This document shows, one piece after another, positions 8,359 through 17,314 of a DNA stretch of 64,000 nucleotides. Both the position numbers and the translations under genes were made by a program. Within the stretch, counting starts at the first letter, position 1. The number at the start of each line of letters is the position of its first letter. Source of the DNA: Stappia sp. TSB10P1A (GTDB lineage: Bacteria; Pseudomonadota; Alphaproteobacteria; Rhizobiales; Stappiaceae); the NCBI RefSeq assembly GCF_900185725.1, contig NZ_FYAU01000029.1, positions 124,001-188,000 on the forward strand, given 5' to 3'. Under the pieces are notes generated by a model that searched no databases, had not been told where the DNA came from, and worked only from the letters and a program-made list of their open reading frames with translations.

Positions 8359-9699
8359 ATGGACATGCTGGACGATACGCCCCGGGGCAAGAGCAACCGC
8401 AAGCTCGATGCCTATTGGATGCCCTTTACCGCCAACCGCCAGTTCAAGGCTTCGCCGCGCATGCTGGTCGGCGCCAAGGGCCTGCACTACACCAGCGATG
8501 ACGGACGCGAGATCCTCGACGGTACTGCCGGCCTGTGGTGCTGCAATGCCGGCCACGGTCACGCCGAGATCGCCGATGCGGTGCACCGCCAACTGCTCGA
8601 GATGGACTACGCGCCCTCCTTCCAGATGGGCCATCCGCTGGCGTTCGAATTCGCCGAGCGGCTCAAGGAACTCGCCCCGGACGGCTTCGAGCATGTCTTC
8701 TTCACTGGCTCGGGCTCCGAATCCGTCGACACGGCGCTGAAGATCGCGCTGGCCTGGCACCGGGCGCGCGGCGAGGGCTCGCGCACCCGCCTGATCGGCC
8801 GCGAGCGCGGCTATCACGGCGTCGGCTTCGGCGGCATCTCCGTCGGCGGCCTCGTCAACAACCGCCGCCATTTCGGCACGCTGCTGACCGGCGTCGACCA
8901 TCTGCCGCACACCCATGCGCCGGAGCACAACGCCTTCTCGCGCGGCCAGCCGGAATGGGGCGCGCATCTTGCCGACGATCTTGAGCGCCTTGTCGGCCTG
9001 CACGGCGCCGAGACGATCGCCGCCGTCATCGTCGAGCCGGTCGCCGGCTCCACCGGCGTGCTGGTGCCGCCGAAGGGCTATCTGCAGCGCCTGCGCGAGA
9101 TCTGCGACAAGCATGGCATTCTGCTGATCTTCGACGAGGTGATCACCGGGTTCGGCCGTCTCGGCACGCCCTTCGCCTCGCAGTTCTTCGGCGTCATGCC
9201 GGACATCTTCACCACCGCCAAGGGCCTGACCAACGGTGCGGTGCCGATGGGCGCGGTCTTCACCACCGACCGCATCCACGACGCCTTCATGAACGGGCCG
9301 GAAGGCACGATCGAACTGTTCCACGGCTACACCTATTCGGGTCATCCGATCGCCTGCGCCGCGGGTCTTGCGACGCTCGACATCTACGAGCGCGACGGGC
9401 TGCTGACCCGCGCCGCCGCCATTGCTCCGGCCTGGGAAGAGGCGCTGCACGGGCTGAAGGACGCGCCGCATGTTGTCGACATCCGCAATCTCGGCCTGAT
9501 CGGCGGCATCGAACTCGCCTCGCGCCCCGGCGCGCCGGGCGCCCGCGCCTATGACGTGTTCACGGCCTGCTTCCAGGAAGGCTGCATGATCCGCGTCACC
9601 GGCGACGTCATTGCCATGTCGCCGCCGCTCTCCATCGGCGAGGCGGAGATCGGCCAGTTGATCGGCACCCTGCGCAAGGTGCTCGAACGCACGCAGTAA
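8359..9699 (+). CDS. Omega-amino acid (beta-alanine)–pyruvate aminotransferase, class III
   Basis: PLP-dependent class III aminotransferase of 446 residues that should move the terminal amino group of beta-alanine or another omega-amino acid to pyruvate. ATG at 8359 follows GGAGAGG and gives MDMLDDTPRGKSN; a TTG 27 bases upstream is less likely. The opening LDAYWMPFTANRQFK is characteristic of the beta-alanine:pyruvate group. D259 in IFDEVITGFGR binds the PLP nitrogen, and K288 in TTAKGLTNGAVP should form the aldimine. It follows an XRE–cupin regulator and could use the product of the DmpA-type peptidase or a polyamine-derived amine. Confidence 0.93.
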   Translation: MDMLDDTPRGKSNRKLDAYWMPFTANRQFKASPRMLVGAKGLHYTSDDGREILDGTAGLWCCNAGHGHAEIADAVHRQLLEMDYAPSFQMGHPLAFEFAERLKELAPDGFEHVFFTGSGSESVDTALKIALAWHRARGEGSRTRLIGRERGYHGVGFGGISVGGLVNNRRHFGTLLTGVDHLPHTHAPEHNAFSRGQPEWGAHLADDLERLVGLHGAETIAAVIVEPVAGSTGVLVPPKGYLQRLREICDKHGILLIFDEVITGFGRLGTPFASQFFGVMPDIFTTAKGLTNGAVPMGAVFTTDRIHDAFMNGPEGTIELFHGYTYSGHPIACAAGLATLDIYERDGLLTRAAAIAPAWEEALHGLKDAPHVVDIRNLGLIGGIELASRPGAPGARAYDVFTACFQEGCMIRVTGDVIAMSPPLSIGEAEIGQLIGTLRKVLERTQ

Positions 9700-10013
9700 C
9701 AAGGCGGCGGGAGCCGAAACAGATCATCTGGAAACATCGACCGCACGCGGGGCTCGGCGCAGTCCCGCGTGGCGGATGCGCGCGCGCAGGGCGCAGCAGG
9801 AAATCATCCGACGACATCGACCTTGCTTGCCCGGCAAAAGCGCTCGCCAAAGAAGCCGTTGGATCGTTTCGCAATGCTTTGGGCGCACGCCTGTCGCCGG
9901 GCCGATCAGCACGATTTGTCGCCACCGTGGCGTGTTGAAGTCGTGCTGCTGTCGTGGTGGAATGACGGCCGTTAGGGCATGGGTTCGGTATCGGACATCA
10001 CCGCAGGCTTTTC
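9700..10013. other. Intergenic region without a recognisable gene
   Basis: This 314-base gap shows no frame that looks coding. The only structure noted is an inverted repeat, CACGCGGG at 9744–9751 and CCCGCGTG at 9764–9771, with a 12-base loop and no T-run. It may act as a weak transcription end for the transaminase gene. No tRNA-like cloverleaf was seen. Confidence 0.4.
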
Positions 10014-10478
10014 ATGGTCATCCGCAAATACCGTCTCGAAAAAGGCCTGAGCCAGGAACAGCTCGCCGATATGGCCGGCGTGAGTGCCCGCACCATCCAG
10101 CGCCTCGAGCGCGGTGCGAAGGCAACGCCCGAGACCTTGAAGTGCCTGGCTGCTGCTCTCGATGTCGATTTCGCCGCACTCAGAAAGGACGACGACATGC
10201 CTGAAGCCCTCTCTTCAACCAGCCCCATCGCTCCCGCAGTGGAGGACCATGTCAGGGACATCAAGGCGTTTTATCTGCATGCCATTCGCTATGCGCTGGT
10301 GATGTTCCTGCTTCTCGTCATCAATCTGTGGGTCTCGCCGGGGTTCCTGTGGGTGGTCTTTCCGGCAATCGGGTGGGGGATTGGGCTGGCGGCGCATGGC
10401 CTGTCCGCCTTCCAGATCGCCACGTTCTTCGGACCGGACTGGGAGCGCCGCGAGATTGCCCGCCGACTGCGCAAGTGA
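10014..10478 (+). CDS. XRE-type helix-turn-helix protein with C-terminal 2TM domain
   Basis: Protein of 154 residues. The N-terminal 60 residues form a Cro/C1-type helix-turn-helix (YRLEKGLSQEQLADMAGVSA). Residues about 85–150 carry two hydrophobic helices (YALVMFLLLVINLWV and FLWVVFPAIGWGIGLAAHGL) ending in a charged tail, matching the small 2TM domain that is often joined to such HTH modules. It is therefore probably a membrane-tethered regulator. ATG at 10014 was used; no strong ribosome binding site is visible. Neighbours are unrelated and the target is unknown. Confidence 0.8.
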   Translation: MVIRKYRLEKGLSQEQLADMAGVSARTIQRLERGAKATPETLKCLAAALDVDFAALRKDDDMPEALSSTSPIAPAVEDHVRDIKAFYLHAIRYALVMFLLLVINLWVSPGFLWVVFPAIGWGIGLAAHGLSAFQIATFFGPDWERREIARRLRK

Positions 10479-10622
10479 TCTGGGCGGACGGCGGTCAGGA
10501 ACGTGTCCGGACGGACCGTCGTTGCGCGTTTTGCCGCGCGCCCCGGTCAGATCCCCGTTGCGCTTCAGCATGAGCAGGGCTTGCCGCGACTGCATCGTGG
10601 GAAGCCGTCTTGGGCCGGCAGG

Positions 10623-11219
10623 TCAACTCAGCGCATCGCGAATATGGCGCCGATAATGGGGGTTTGTCCCCAGCCGTTGGGCATAGGCACGCAGATGCGG
10701 TAGCTCGGCGCCGCTTTCGGGCAACAGGAACCAGCGGTGAACCGATGGGGCCGCCGTTATATCGGCGAGCGACAACTGGTCCCCCGCCAGAAAGCGGTGA
10801 TCAGCCAGCCAACTGTCCAGTGCGGCGACCGCCGCTTTGACCGCCGGCAGGTCTGCATCCTCTGTTTTGCCGGCTGCCCGGGCCTTGCGCAGGCGGGTCA
10901 TGACCGGAGTGAACGAGATCGAGGCCCAGTCCATCCAACCATCGACCCTGCTACGGGCCCCGGTCTCCTGCGGCCAGAGCAGGGTCGGCTGCCGACCGGC
11001 CAGATAGCGCAGCACTGCGTTGGATTCCCAGACCACAGTATCGCCATCCCGCACCACAGGCACCTTGCCGAAGGGGTTCATCGCCAGAAACTCCGGCGTG
11101 TCAGTGGGGCCGAAGCCGCGGCCGGTGGGCACCAGACGATAGTCCTGCCCCAATTCATCCAACAGCCAGAACACCTTGGCGCTGTTCGAGGAGTTGCGCC
11201 GTCCAAACACCGTCAGCAT
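10623..11219 (-). CDS. Glutathione S-transferase family protein
   Basis: Protein of 198 residues with the thioredoxin-like GST N-domain (about 1–80; LTVFGRRNSSNSAKVFW, NPFGKVPVV and ESNAVLRYLA, the last two being glutathione-site motifs) and an all-helical C-domain (about 90–198). ATG at 11219 gives the canonical beginning MLTVFGRRNS; the longer frame runs back into the upstream gene. It is four bases downstream of the first MmgE/PrpD gene, so it is the last gene of that operon. In such a setting it could be an isomerase or a thiol-conjugate lyase. The exact reaction cannot be read from the sequence. Confidence 0.88.
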   Translation of the reverse strand: MLTVFGRRNSSNSAKVFWLLDELGQDYRLVPTGRGFGPTDTPEFLAMNPFGKVPVVRDGDTVVWESNAVLRYLAGRQPTLLWPQETGARSRVDGWMDWASISFTPVMTRLRKARAAGKTEDADLPAVKAAVAALDSWLADHRFLAGDQLSLADITAAPSVHRWFLLPESGAELPHLRAYAQRLGTNPHYRRHIRDALS

Positions 11220-11223
11220 CCCG

Positions 11224-12588
11224 TTATGCTCCCTTGCCGGAGAGCCGCGCCAGAAGCGGGCCAAGCAGGCTGTCCGTCTCAAGCGCGAGGAATGTCGCGC
11301 AGACAGTTTCGGCCGCAGCCGTGCCAAGTTTCGCTTGCGCACAATCGATGAACTTGTCGGTCACCTCGGCGTCCGACATCGGGTTCATCGGTCCGCGCCC
11401 GAAATTGGTCGAGGCGCTGTCGTTGAACGTGCGTCCATCCTTCATCACCACTTCGACGCATCCCAGATAGGCGTCTGCCTCCCGATGGCCGGTCGCGGTG
11501 ACATGCGGCAGGAGCGGCGCCAGATCGGCGGTGAGGAAAGTCGCGTCATCGAAATCGGCCAGACGGATGCGACCGGCGGTCAGCGCCTTGGCAGTCAGGA
11601 ACTGCACGCTGAACTTGGCGTCGAGACCCGAGCGGGGGGCGCCTCGGTTGGTATGCGCCAGACGGCGCTCATGGGTGCGGATCTCGATCCTGGCAATCTG
11701 GTCTGCGGCAAGCAGGCCTTCACGGGCAACGATCCGCAACGCTGCATCGATGGCCGAATGCGCACTGCCGCAGCAGGGGTGCTGCTTGATCGCGATGCCG
11801 GGCGACAGCACTTCGAGCGGACCGTCCCATCCGTTCAGGATGGCGTCTGCGTCATAGGTGCCTGCCCCGTTGAACAGGTTGAAGAAGCCATACTGATGTT
11901 CGAAGGCATCCGGATTGGCCGTCATTCCCCGCTGGGCGACAAGCGCCGCCATGATGCCGTTATACGCGGCGTGGCCGACATGCATCGGCTTGACCGGGGT
12001 GCCGAAGTTGGATTTCAGCCCCGAGGCCATCGAGACCGCGATGGCCAGTGCCATGGCCATCTGCTCCTCGTCGAGGTCGAGCATCCGTGCTGCCGCGGCC
12101 GTTGCGCCGAAGACGCCCAGTGTCGCGGTCGGGTGCCAGCCCTTTTCATAGTGATGCGGCAACAGCCCGCGCGCCAGCCGGGTTTCCACCTCGACGCCGG
12201 TGATCCAGGCTTCCAGCGCCCGGCCGGCCGTTGCGCCTTGGACTTCGGCAAGGCCGAGCACCACAGGTACGACCGGGGCCGAGGGGTGCCCGCCCATGGT
12301 GGTGGAGCAATCGTCGAAATCCAGCGCATGGGCGGCGGTGCCGTTGATCATTGCGGCATGCAGCACCGAGGCGCGGCGTCCCGCCCGGCCCCAGAGCGTG
12401 ACCGTGCCCGGCGCGGCATCGATCGCCAGCGTCTCCTCCAGCGCATCGAGATAGGGCGCGTCGGCCCCGGCCAGCGCCACGCCAACGGTGTCGGCAAAGG
12501 CGCGTCGGCCGATATGCACTGCGTCGGCCGGAACGGTGTCGAGCCGAATCCCGAGCGCCCGACGTGCAAGTTCGCGTGCAAAGCTCAT
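11224..12588 (-). CDS. MmgE/PrpD family protein, paralogue 1
   Basis: Protein of 454 residues of the MmgE/PrpD superfamily, which includes 2-methylcitrate dehydratase, cis-aconitate decarboxylase and iminodisuccinate epimerase. Visible family features are NGTAAHALDFDD, HPTATLGVFGATAAAARML, SNFGTPVKPMHVGHAA and IKQHPCCGSAHSAIDAAL. ATG at 12588 has AAGGAACGAAAG upstream and begins MSFARELARR. It is the third of three tandem homologues read from 15363 downward and is closest to paralogue 2. The specific reaction is unknown; acids or amino-acid derivatives with adjacent carboxylates are plausible substrates. Confidence 0.9.
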   Translation of the reverse strand: MSFARELARRALGIRLDTVPADAVHIGRRAFADTVGVALAGADAPYLDALEETLAIDAAPGTVTLWGRAGRRASVLHAAMINGTAAHALDFDDCSTTMGGHPSAPVVPVVLGLAEVQGATAGRALEAWITGVEVETRLARGLLPHHYEKGWHPTATLGVFGATAAAARMLDLDEEQMAMALAIAVSMASGLKSNFGTPVKPMHVGHAAYNGIMAALVAQRGMTANPDAFEHQYGFFNLFNGAGTYDADAILNGWDGPLEVLSPGIAIKQHPCCGSAHSAIDAALRIVAREGLLAADQIARIEIRTHERRLAHTNRGAPRSGLDAKFSVQFLTAKALTAGRIRLADFDDATFLTADLAPLLPHVTATGHREADAYLGCVEVVMKDGRTFNDSASTNFGRGPMNPMSDAEVTDKFIDCAQAKLGTAAAETVCATFLALETDSLLGPLLARLSGKGA

Positions 12589-12601
12589 GTCTTTCGTTCC
12601 T

Positions 12602-13957
12602 TCAACGGGTCGCGGCTGCAATGGCTGCGGTCAGGTCGGCTGCGCGGGGAAGCTGGTCCAGGCGCATCAGCAGGGCAAACACCTCTGCGGCGCCGGTTTC
12701 CGTCAGGCTGGCGCGGGCGCAATCGCCGAACTTCGCCTCCAGCATGTCCTGCGGCAGAGGAGTTTCGGGGCCACGGCCCAGCGGGGCGGCAACCGACTGG
12801 CGCAGGACGCGGCCGTCGGAGAGTGTCACCACCACCTCGGCGCCGTAATCGTTCGCGTCGTCGTCATGTGGTTCCATTCGGATCAGCCCCATGATGCGGG
12901 TCACCTCGGGATCGTGCAGGGCATGATCCTCAAAGTGATCGAGCAGCACAGCGCCGTTCACGAGGCCCCGCGACACTGCATAGGGCAGCGAGAATTTGGC
13001 GTTGAGGGCACTGGTCGCGGGATTGCGCACATGCGGCAGCAGACGGCGGGGGTGCATCCGCACCAGGACATCGCGGATAGCCAGACTGTCGGATAGGGAA
13101 CTGTCGTGCATCTGGATGGCCGCGTCGATGGCGCCGTGAACGCTGTAGACACAGGGGTATTTCTTGATCGAGATCCCTGGGGCGAGCAGATCCAGTGGCG
13201 CAGACCAGTTCATCAGCATCTTCTGCGGGTCGTAATTGCCGGCGCCGTTGAAGACCTCGAGAAACCCTTGCGGATGTTCGAGCGCGGCGGGAGACCCCTT
13301 CACGCCTCTCGCCGCCACCAGGGCCGCGAGCAGGCCGTTGCGGGCGGCAATGCCTGCATGCATCGGCTTGGTCGGGGTGCCGAAATTTGCCTTGATGCCC
13401 GAGGCGAGCGAGGCGGAGATCGAAATCGAGTGAGCGATCTGGTCTTCGGACAGGTTCATCAGTGCTGCCGCGGCCACTGCCGCGCCGAAGATGCCGAGCG
13501 TTGCCGTCGGATGCCAGCCCTTCTCATAGTGCTGGAAGTTGACGCCGCGGGCGAAACGAGTCGCGGCTTCGACGCCGACGATATAGGCCTCTGTCAATTG
13601 CCGACCCGTCGCGCCGCGCACTTCGGCCAAAGCCAGAAGGCCGGGGATGATGATGACGGTCGGATGTCCCGACAGCGATTTGGAAGTGTCGTCATAGTCC
13701 AAGGCATGGCCCGCCGTGCCATTGACGAACGCGGCGTCCAGCATGCTCAGCCGCTGCTTGCGACCCAGCACTTGGCACGGGCCGGTGCCATAAAGTTCGG
13801 GCATCAGCACGGCGTCGGTCGTTGCGGTGGGGGCGCCCAGCAATGTGCAGCCGATCATATCGGCAATTGCATTGCGGGCCCATTTCACGGCCTCGGGGTC
13901 AAAGCTTGCCGGATCAAGGGCGACAACCCGCTTGGCGAGTTCGCGGGACAGGGACAT
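12602..13957 (-). CDS. MmgE/PrpD family protein, paralogue 2
   Basis: Protein of 451 residues with the same fold as its two neighbours: NGTAGHALDYDDTSKSL, HPTATLGIFGAAVAAAALM, ANFGTPTKPMHAGIAARNG and IKKYPCVYSVHGAIDAA. ATG at 13957 was chosen because AGAAAGG lies upstream and MSLSRELAKRV aligns with the start of paralogue 1; the extra 59 residues of the longer frame overlap the preceding gene. The short gaps to both neighbours (5 and 13 bases) show a single operon. Confidence 0.9.
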   Translation of the reverse strand: MSLSRELAKRVVALDPASFDPEAVKWARNAIADMIGCTLLGAPTATTDAVLMPELYGTGPCQVLGRKQRLSMLDAAFVNGTAGHALDYDDTSKSLSGHPTVIIIPGLLALAEVRGATGRQLTEAYIVGVEAATRFARGVNFQHYEKGWHPTATLGIFGAAVAAAALMNLSEDQIAHSISISASLASGIKANFGTPTKPMHAGIAARNGLLAALVAARGVKGSPAALEHPQGFLEVFNGAGNYDPQKMLMNWSAPLDLLAPGISIKKYPCVYSVHGAIDAAIQMHDSSLSDSLAIRDVLVRMHPRRLLPHVRNPATSALNAKFSLPYAVSRGLVNGAVLLDHFEDHALHDPEVTRIMGLIRMEPHDDDANDYGAEVVVTLSDGRVLRQSVAAPLGRGPETPLPQDMLEAKFGDCARASLTETGAAEVFALLMRLDQLPRAADLTAAIAAATR

Positions 13958-13962
13958 CGCAT

Positions 13963-15363
13963 TTACCTTTCTTCTGTCGTAAGGGCGACGATGCGGGGCT
14001 GGGATTGGGTGTGGTTGTCCGAGGGGGGCTGCATGAGCGCGGTCAGGCGACGGACGGAGGGTTGCTCGCTCAGCGTCGCCAACCGCGTGTAAAGTTCGGC
14101 CATCGTCGAGGTCGGCAATACGCGCTGCGCGCAATCGTCGAACTTGGCCCGGAACTGGGATTCGGTCATTGGATTGGCCGGACTGCGGCCCATGGCGACG
14201 CTGGCGCTGGCGGAAAGCCTGCGCCCGTCGGACAGGGTCACGGTCACCTGGCCGAAGGACAGATCCGCGTCCTCATGCGCGGCTAGATGAATCCGCGCCG
14301 AAAGCGCCTGTGTCTGCGGGTCGGACAGAAGCGGCTCTTCAAACTCGGCGAAGCCGACAGTGCCCGAAAGCAGGGCGCGGGCTGTCAGGTACTGGGTGGA
14401 GAATTTGGCATCCAGGCCGTCGCGCGGCCGTGGGCGGTCGATATTCTTGAGCCGCTTGGGATGCAGTGCCACCTTAACCGTTTCGATGCCGGCACCGCCG
14501 ATCAGCGGCTGCAGTTCGGCCGCGGCGTCGATGGCGCAGTGAATGAAAGCACAGCAGGGGTATTGCTTGATCGCGATTCCAGGGGAGAGCAACGCGAAGT
14601 CCTCGCCCCAGCCGTCGAGGGCCGGGGCGAAGTCCTCGGCGATGCCGCCGTTGAATGCGGCCATGAAGCCGAACCTGTGCTCCAGAACGGTGGTACTGGC
14701 GGTAAAGCCGGCCTGCGCCAGCAGTGCTGCTTGCAGGCCGTTGCGATTGGCCTGACCGGCGTGAAGGGGCTTGGTCATCGTGCCGGAATTCGCCCGCAGC
14801 CCGGCCGCGCTCGAGGCGGCGATGCCGAGGGCGACCGACATGCGCTCGGCGGACAGGCCAAGCAGGCGGCCGGCAGCGACTGCGGCCCCCAGAACGCCGA
14901 AGGTGACGGTGGGGTGCCAGCCTCGTTCCGCGTGCGCCGGATTCGAAAGGCGGGCGATCCGGATCTCGGCCTCCACGCCTGCGACATAGGCTGTCAGGAG
15001 GTCCTTGCCGCTGCAATCCAGCGCGTCGCCCAGTGCCAGCAGCGCCGGTACGATGCTGACCGACGGATGGCCATCCATCTCAAGATTGCAGTCGTCGAAA
15101 TCAAGGGCATGGGCGGCAACGCCGTTGATCTGGGCAGCATCCAGGACGTGTGCATGCCCCCGGCGGCCGAGCAGCCTCGCCTTGCCGGTGGTGGCCGGCA
15201 GGATGGACGCGGCAAGGCGTGTCACAGTCTCGTTGGCGCCAGCGATCCCGCAGCCGACGGTATCCGCAAGAGCGCGGCAGGCCCAGTCCCGCACCGCCGG
15301 GCTCAGGGCGCAAGAAGACAGGCCTGCAGCGCGCGCTGCAAGCTCAAGCGTCAAGGACGTCAC
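13963..15363 (-). CDS. MmgE/PrpD family protein, paralogue 3
   Basis: Protein of 466 residues starting with GTG at 15363, preceded by GGAGTTTCCTC. It is the most divergent of the three tandem paralogues: the loop that reads NFGTP.KPMH in the other two is NSGTMTKPLHAGQANRNG here, while NGVAAHALDFDDCNLEM and IKQYPCCAFIHCAIDAA are kept. It lies downstream of the amino-acid ABC transporter genes with a strong hairpin in the gap. The difference in the active-site-like loop suggests a different substrate or step from paralogues 1 and 2. Confidence 0.9.
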   Translation of the reverse strand: MTSLTLELAARAAGLSSCALSPAVRDWACRALADTVGCGIAGANETVTRLAASILPATTGKARLLGRRGHAHVLDAAQINGVAAHALDFDDCNLEMDGHPSVSIVPALLALGDALDCSGKDLLTAYVAGVEAEIRIARLSNPAHAERGWHPTVTFGVLGAAVAAGRLLGLSAERMSVALGIAASSAAGLRANSGTMTKPLHAGQANRNGLQAALLAQAGFTASTTVLEHRFGFMAAFNGGIAEDFAPALDGWGEDFALLSPGIAIKQYPCCAFIHCAIDAAAELQPLIGGAGIETVKVALHPKRLKNIDRPRPRDGLDAKFSTQYLTARALLSGTVGFAEFEEPLLSDPQTQALSARIHLAAHEDADLSFGQVTVTLSDGRRLSASASVAMGRSPANPMTESQFRAKFDDCAQRVLPTSTMAELYTRLATLSEQPSVRRLTALMQPPSDNHTQSQPRIVALTTEER

Positions 15364-15385
15364 GAGGAAACTCCGGTTGCTATGC

Positions 15386-15408
15386 CCGGCCCGCCGGCGG
15401 CGGGCCGG
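15386..15408 (-). other. Hairpin between the ABC operon and the MmgE/PrpD genes
   Basis: A perfect 10-base-pair stem (CCGGCCCGCC with GGCGGGCCGG) closes a three-base GGC loop in the 51-base gap between the aapP stop and the MmgE/PrpD start. There is no T-run on the minus strand after it, so it is more likely an attenuating or RNA-processing hairpin than a full terminator. Confidence 0.5.
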
Positions 15409-15414
15409 CGCAGG

Positions 15415-16182
15415 TCAATGCTTCAGGATCTGGTCGAGGAAAACGCGGGTCCGCTCCTCGCGCGGGTTTCCGAAGAAGTCTTCGGGAGGGGCGCTTTCCA
15501 CCTTGCGGCCATCGGCCATGAAGACAACGTTGTCGGCAACAGTGCGGGCGAACCCCATTTCATGCGTCACCACGATCATGGTCATGCCGCTTTCGGCAAG
15601 CTCGATCATGGTGTCCAGCACTTCCTTGATCATCTCCGGATCGAGTGCGGAGGTCGGCTCGTCGAAGAGCATGATCTCGGGCTCCATGCACAGGCTTCGG
15701 GCAATGGCCACCCGCTGCTGCTGTCCCCCCGAAAGCTGGAGCGGATATTTGTTCGCCTGCTCGGGGATGCGGACCTTCTTCAGGAAGTGCATCGCCAGAT
15801 CTTCGGCGGCGACTTTCTTCATGTGCCGGGTCAGCATCGGGCCGAGCGTCAGGTTTTCCAGAACGGTCAGATGCGGAAACAGATTGAAGTTCTGGAACAC
15901 CATGCCGATGTTACGGCGGATCGTATCGATGTTCTTCACATTGTCGGTCATCTCCAGTCCCTTGACGAAGATCTGCCCGGACTGGTGCGCTTCAAGCCGG
16001 TTGATGCAGCGAATGAGTGTCGACTTTCCCGAGCCTGAGGGGCCGCAGACGACGACGCGTTCGCCCTTGCGCACATCGAGGCTGACATCGTGCAGCACCT
16101 GAAAGGCGCTGAACCACTTCGACACGTTGCGCATGCTGATGACAGGGGTGGAGGTCTGATCTGGAAGGGAGGATTGGGGCAT
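15415..16182 (-). CDS. Polar amino-acid ABC transporter ATP-binding protein (AapP/GlnQ-like)
   Basis: ATPase of 255 residues. Walker [10 protein letters not shown] lies near residue 48, the Q-loop at [10 protein letters not shown], the signature LSGGQQQR near 155, Walker [15 protein letters not shown] near 176 and the H-loop VTHEMGFA near 208. The short single-domain form and the [10 protein letters not shown] opening are typical of the AapP/GlnQ group. It is last in the order binding protein–permease–permease–ATPase, 22 bases after the AapM-like gene. Confidence 0.94.
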   Translation of the reverse strand: MPQSSLPDQTSTPVISMRNVSKWFSAFQVLHDVSLDVRKGERVVVCGPSGSGKSTLIRCINRLEAHQSGQIFVKGLEMTDNVKNIDTIRRNIGMVFQNFNLFPHLTVLENLTLGPMLTRHMKKVAAEDLAMHFLKKVRIPEQANKYPLQLSGGQQQRVAIARSLCMEPEIMLFDEPTSALDPEMIKEVLDTMIELAESGMTMIVVTHEMGFARTVADNVVFMADGRKVESAPPEDFFGNPREERTRVFLDQILKH

Positions 16183-16204
16183 GTCTTATCTCCAGTTTTG
16201 GTCG

Positions 16205-17311
16205 TCAGATCCGACCCGAGGCGATCCACTTCTCGACCTGGCGCGCATAGAGCGAGAGCGCATAGCCGAAGAAAAGGTAGACCGCCGCCACGAACAGATA
16301 CGCTTCGACATAGAATTTGCGCCAGAGCGGATCCTGCATCACGGCCGTGGTTGCTGTCAGGATGTCGAAGAGACCGATGATGATCACGAATGAAGTGTTC
16401 TTCATTGCCGCGATGATGTGGTTGGTGATCGCGGGCAGGCTGATGCGCAAGGCTTGCGGTAGGATGATCGTGCGCGTCGTCTGCCAGTAGCTGAGGCTGA
16501 GGGACTGGGCCGCCTCGTACTGACCGCGCGGGATGGCTTGAAGCCCGCCACGGATCACCTCGGCTTGATAGCAGGCGAAGAAGATCGCGATGCCCACGGT
16601 GATGCGCAGCAGCTTGTTCACCTCCATACCGGCGGGCAAGAACAGCGGAAACACGTTCACGGCCACGAAGAGGATGGTGATCAACGGCACCCCGCGCAGG
16701 GATTCGATGAACACCACCGACACGCCCCGCGCCACCGGCAGGGGGGCACGGCGCCCCAGCGCCAGCAGCACCGCAACGGGCATGCCGATCAGGACGGTTC
16801 CGGTGAACAGCAGCATGGTGAGCGGCAGCCCGCCCCATTCCGATGTGGCCACATAGCGCAGACCCAGAACGCCCCCGAACATCAGCGCGCCGATGGACAG
16901 CGTCGCAAAGATCCAGAGCGGCACCAGAAGGCGCAGGTTCCAGAAGCGCGGCCAGAGCGAGATGACCACCGTGACCAGGTAGATCACCATCATCAGCACC
17001 AGTCGCCAGTGTTCGTCATAGGGGTAGAGCCCGAACAGCATCGGCCGGTGCTTCTCGACGATCACCGCCCAGCAGGCGCCGGTCGCGGCGCGGCAGACAT
17101 CGGGATCGGTGGTATAGAACACGGCATTGATCACGCCCCAGTCCAGCACGAACCAGAAAAAGCGGATGAGGCCAGCAGCGACAATCACCGTCAGAAGGCT
17201 TTGCCAGATGGAACCAAACAGGTTCGCTTTCAGCCAGACAGTGCCGGAGATGCGGGCATGCGGGTCATAGGTGGGGGCCGGGGTGGCGATCTGTGAGGAA
17301 ATCGTGGTCAT
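16205..17311 (-). CDS. General amino-acid ABC transporter permease (AapM/BztC-like)
   Basis: Inner-membrane permease of 368 residues with several hydrophobic segments and a large loop after the first one, as in AapM/BztC. The periplasmic-side region contains paired cysteines (VCRAATGACWAV). The C-terminal HisM-type domain has the coupling loop EAAQSLSLSYWQTTRTIILP. Its start is three bases from the stop of the AapQ-like gene. It should form a heterodimeric channel with AapQ for L-amino-acid uptake. Confidence 0.93.
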   Translation of the reverse strand: MTTISSQIATPAPTYDPHARISGTVWLKANLFGSIWQSLLTVIVAAGLIRFFWFVLDWGVINAVFYTTDPDVCRAATGACWAVIVEKHRPMLFGLYPYDEHWRLVLMMVIYLVTVVISLWPRFWNLRLLVPLWIFATLSIGALMFGGVLGLRYVATSEWGGLPLTMLLFTGTVLIGMPVAVLLALGRRAPLPVARGVSVVFIESLRGVPLITILFVAVNVFPLFLPAGMEVNKLLRITVGIAIFFACYQAEVIRGGLQAIPRGQYEAAQSLSLSYWQTTRTIILPQALRISLPAITNHIIAAMKNTSFVIIIGLFDILTATTAVMQDPLWRKFYVEAYLFVAAVYLFFGYALSLYARQVEKWIASGRI

Positions 17312-17314
17312 GAC

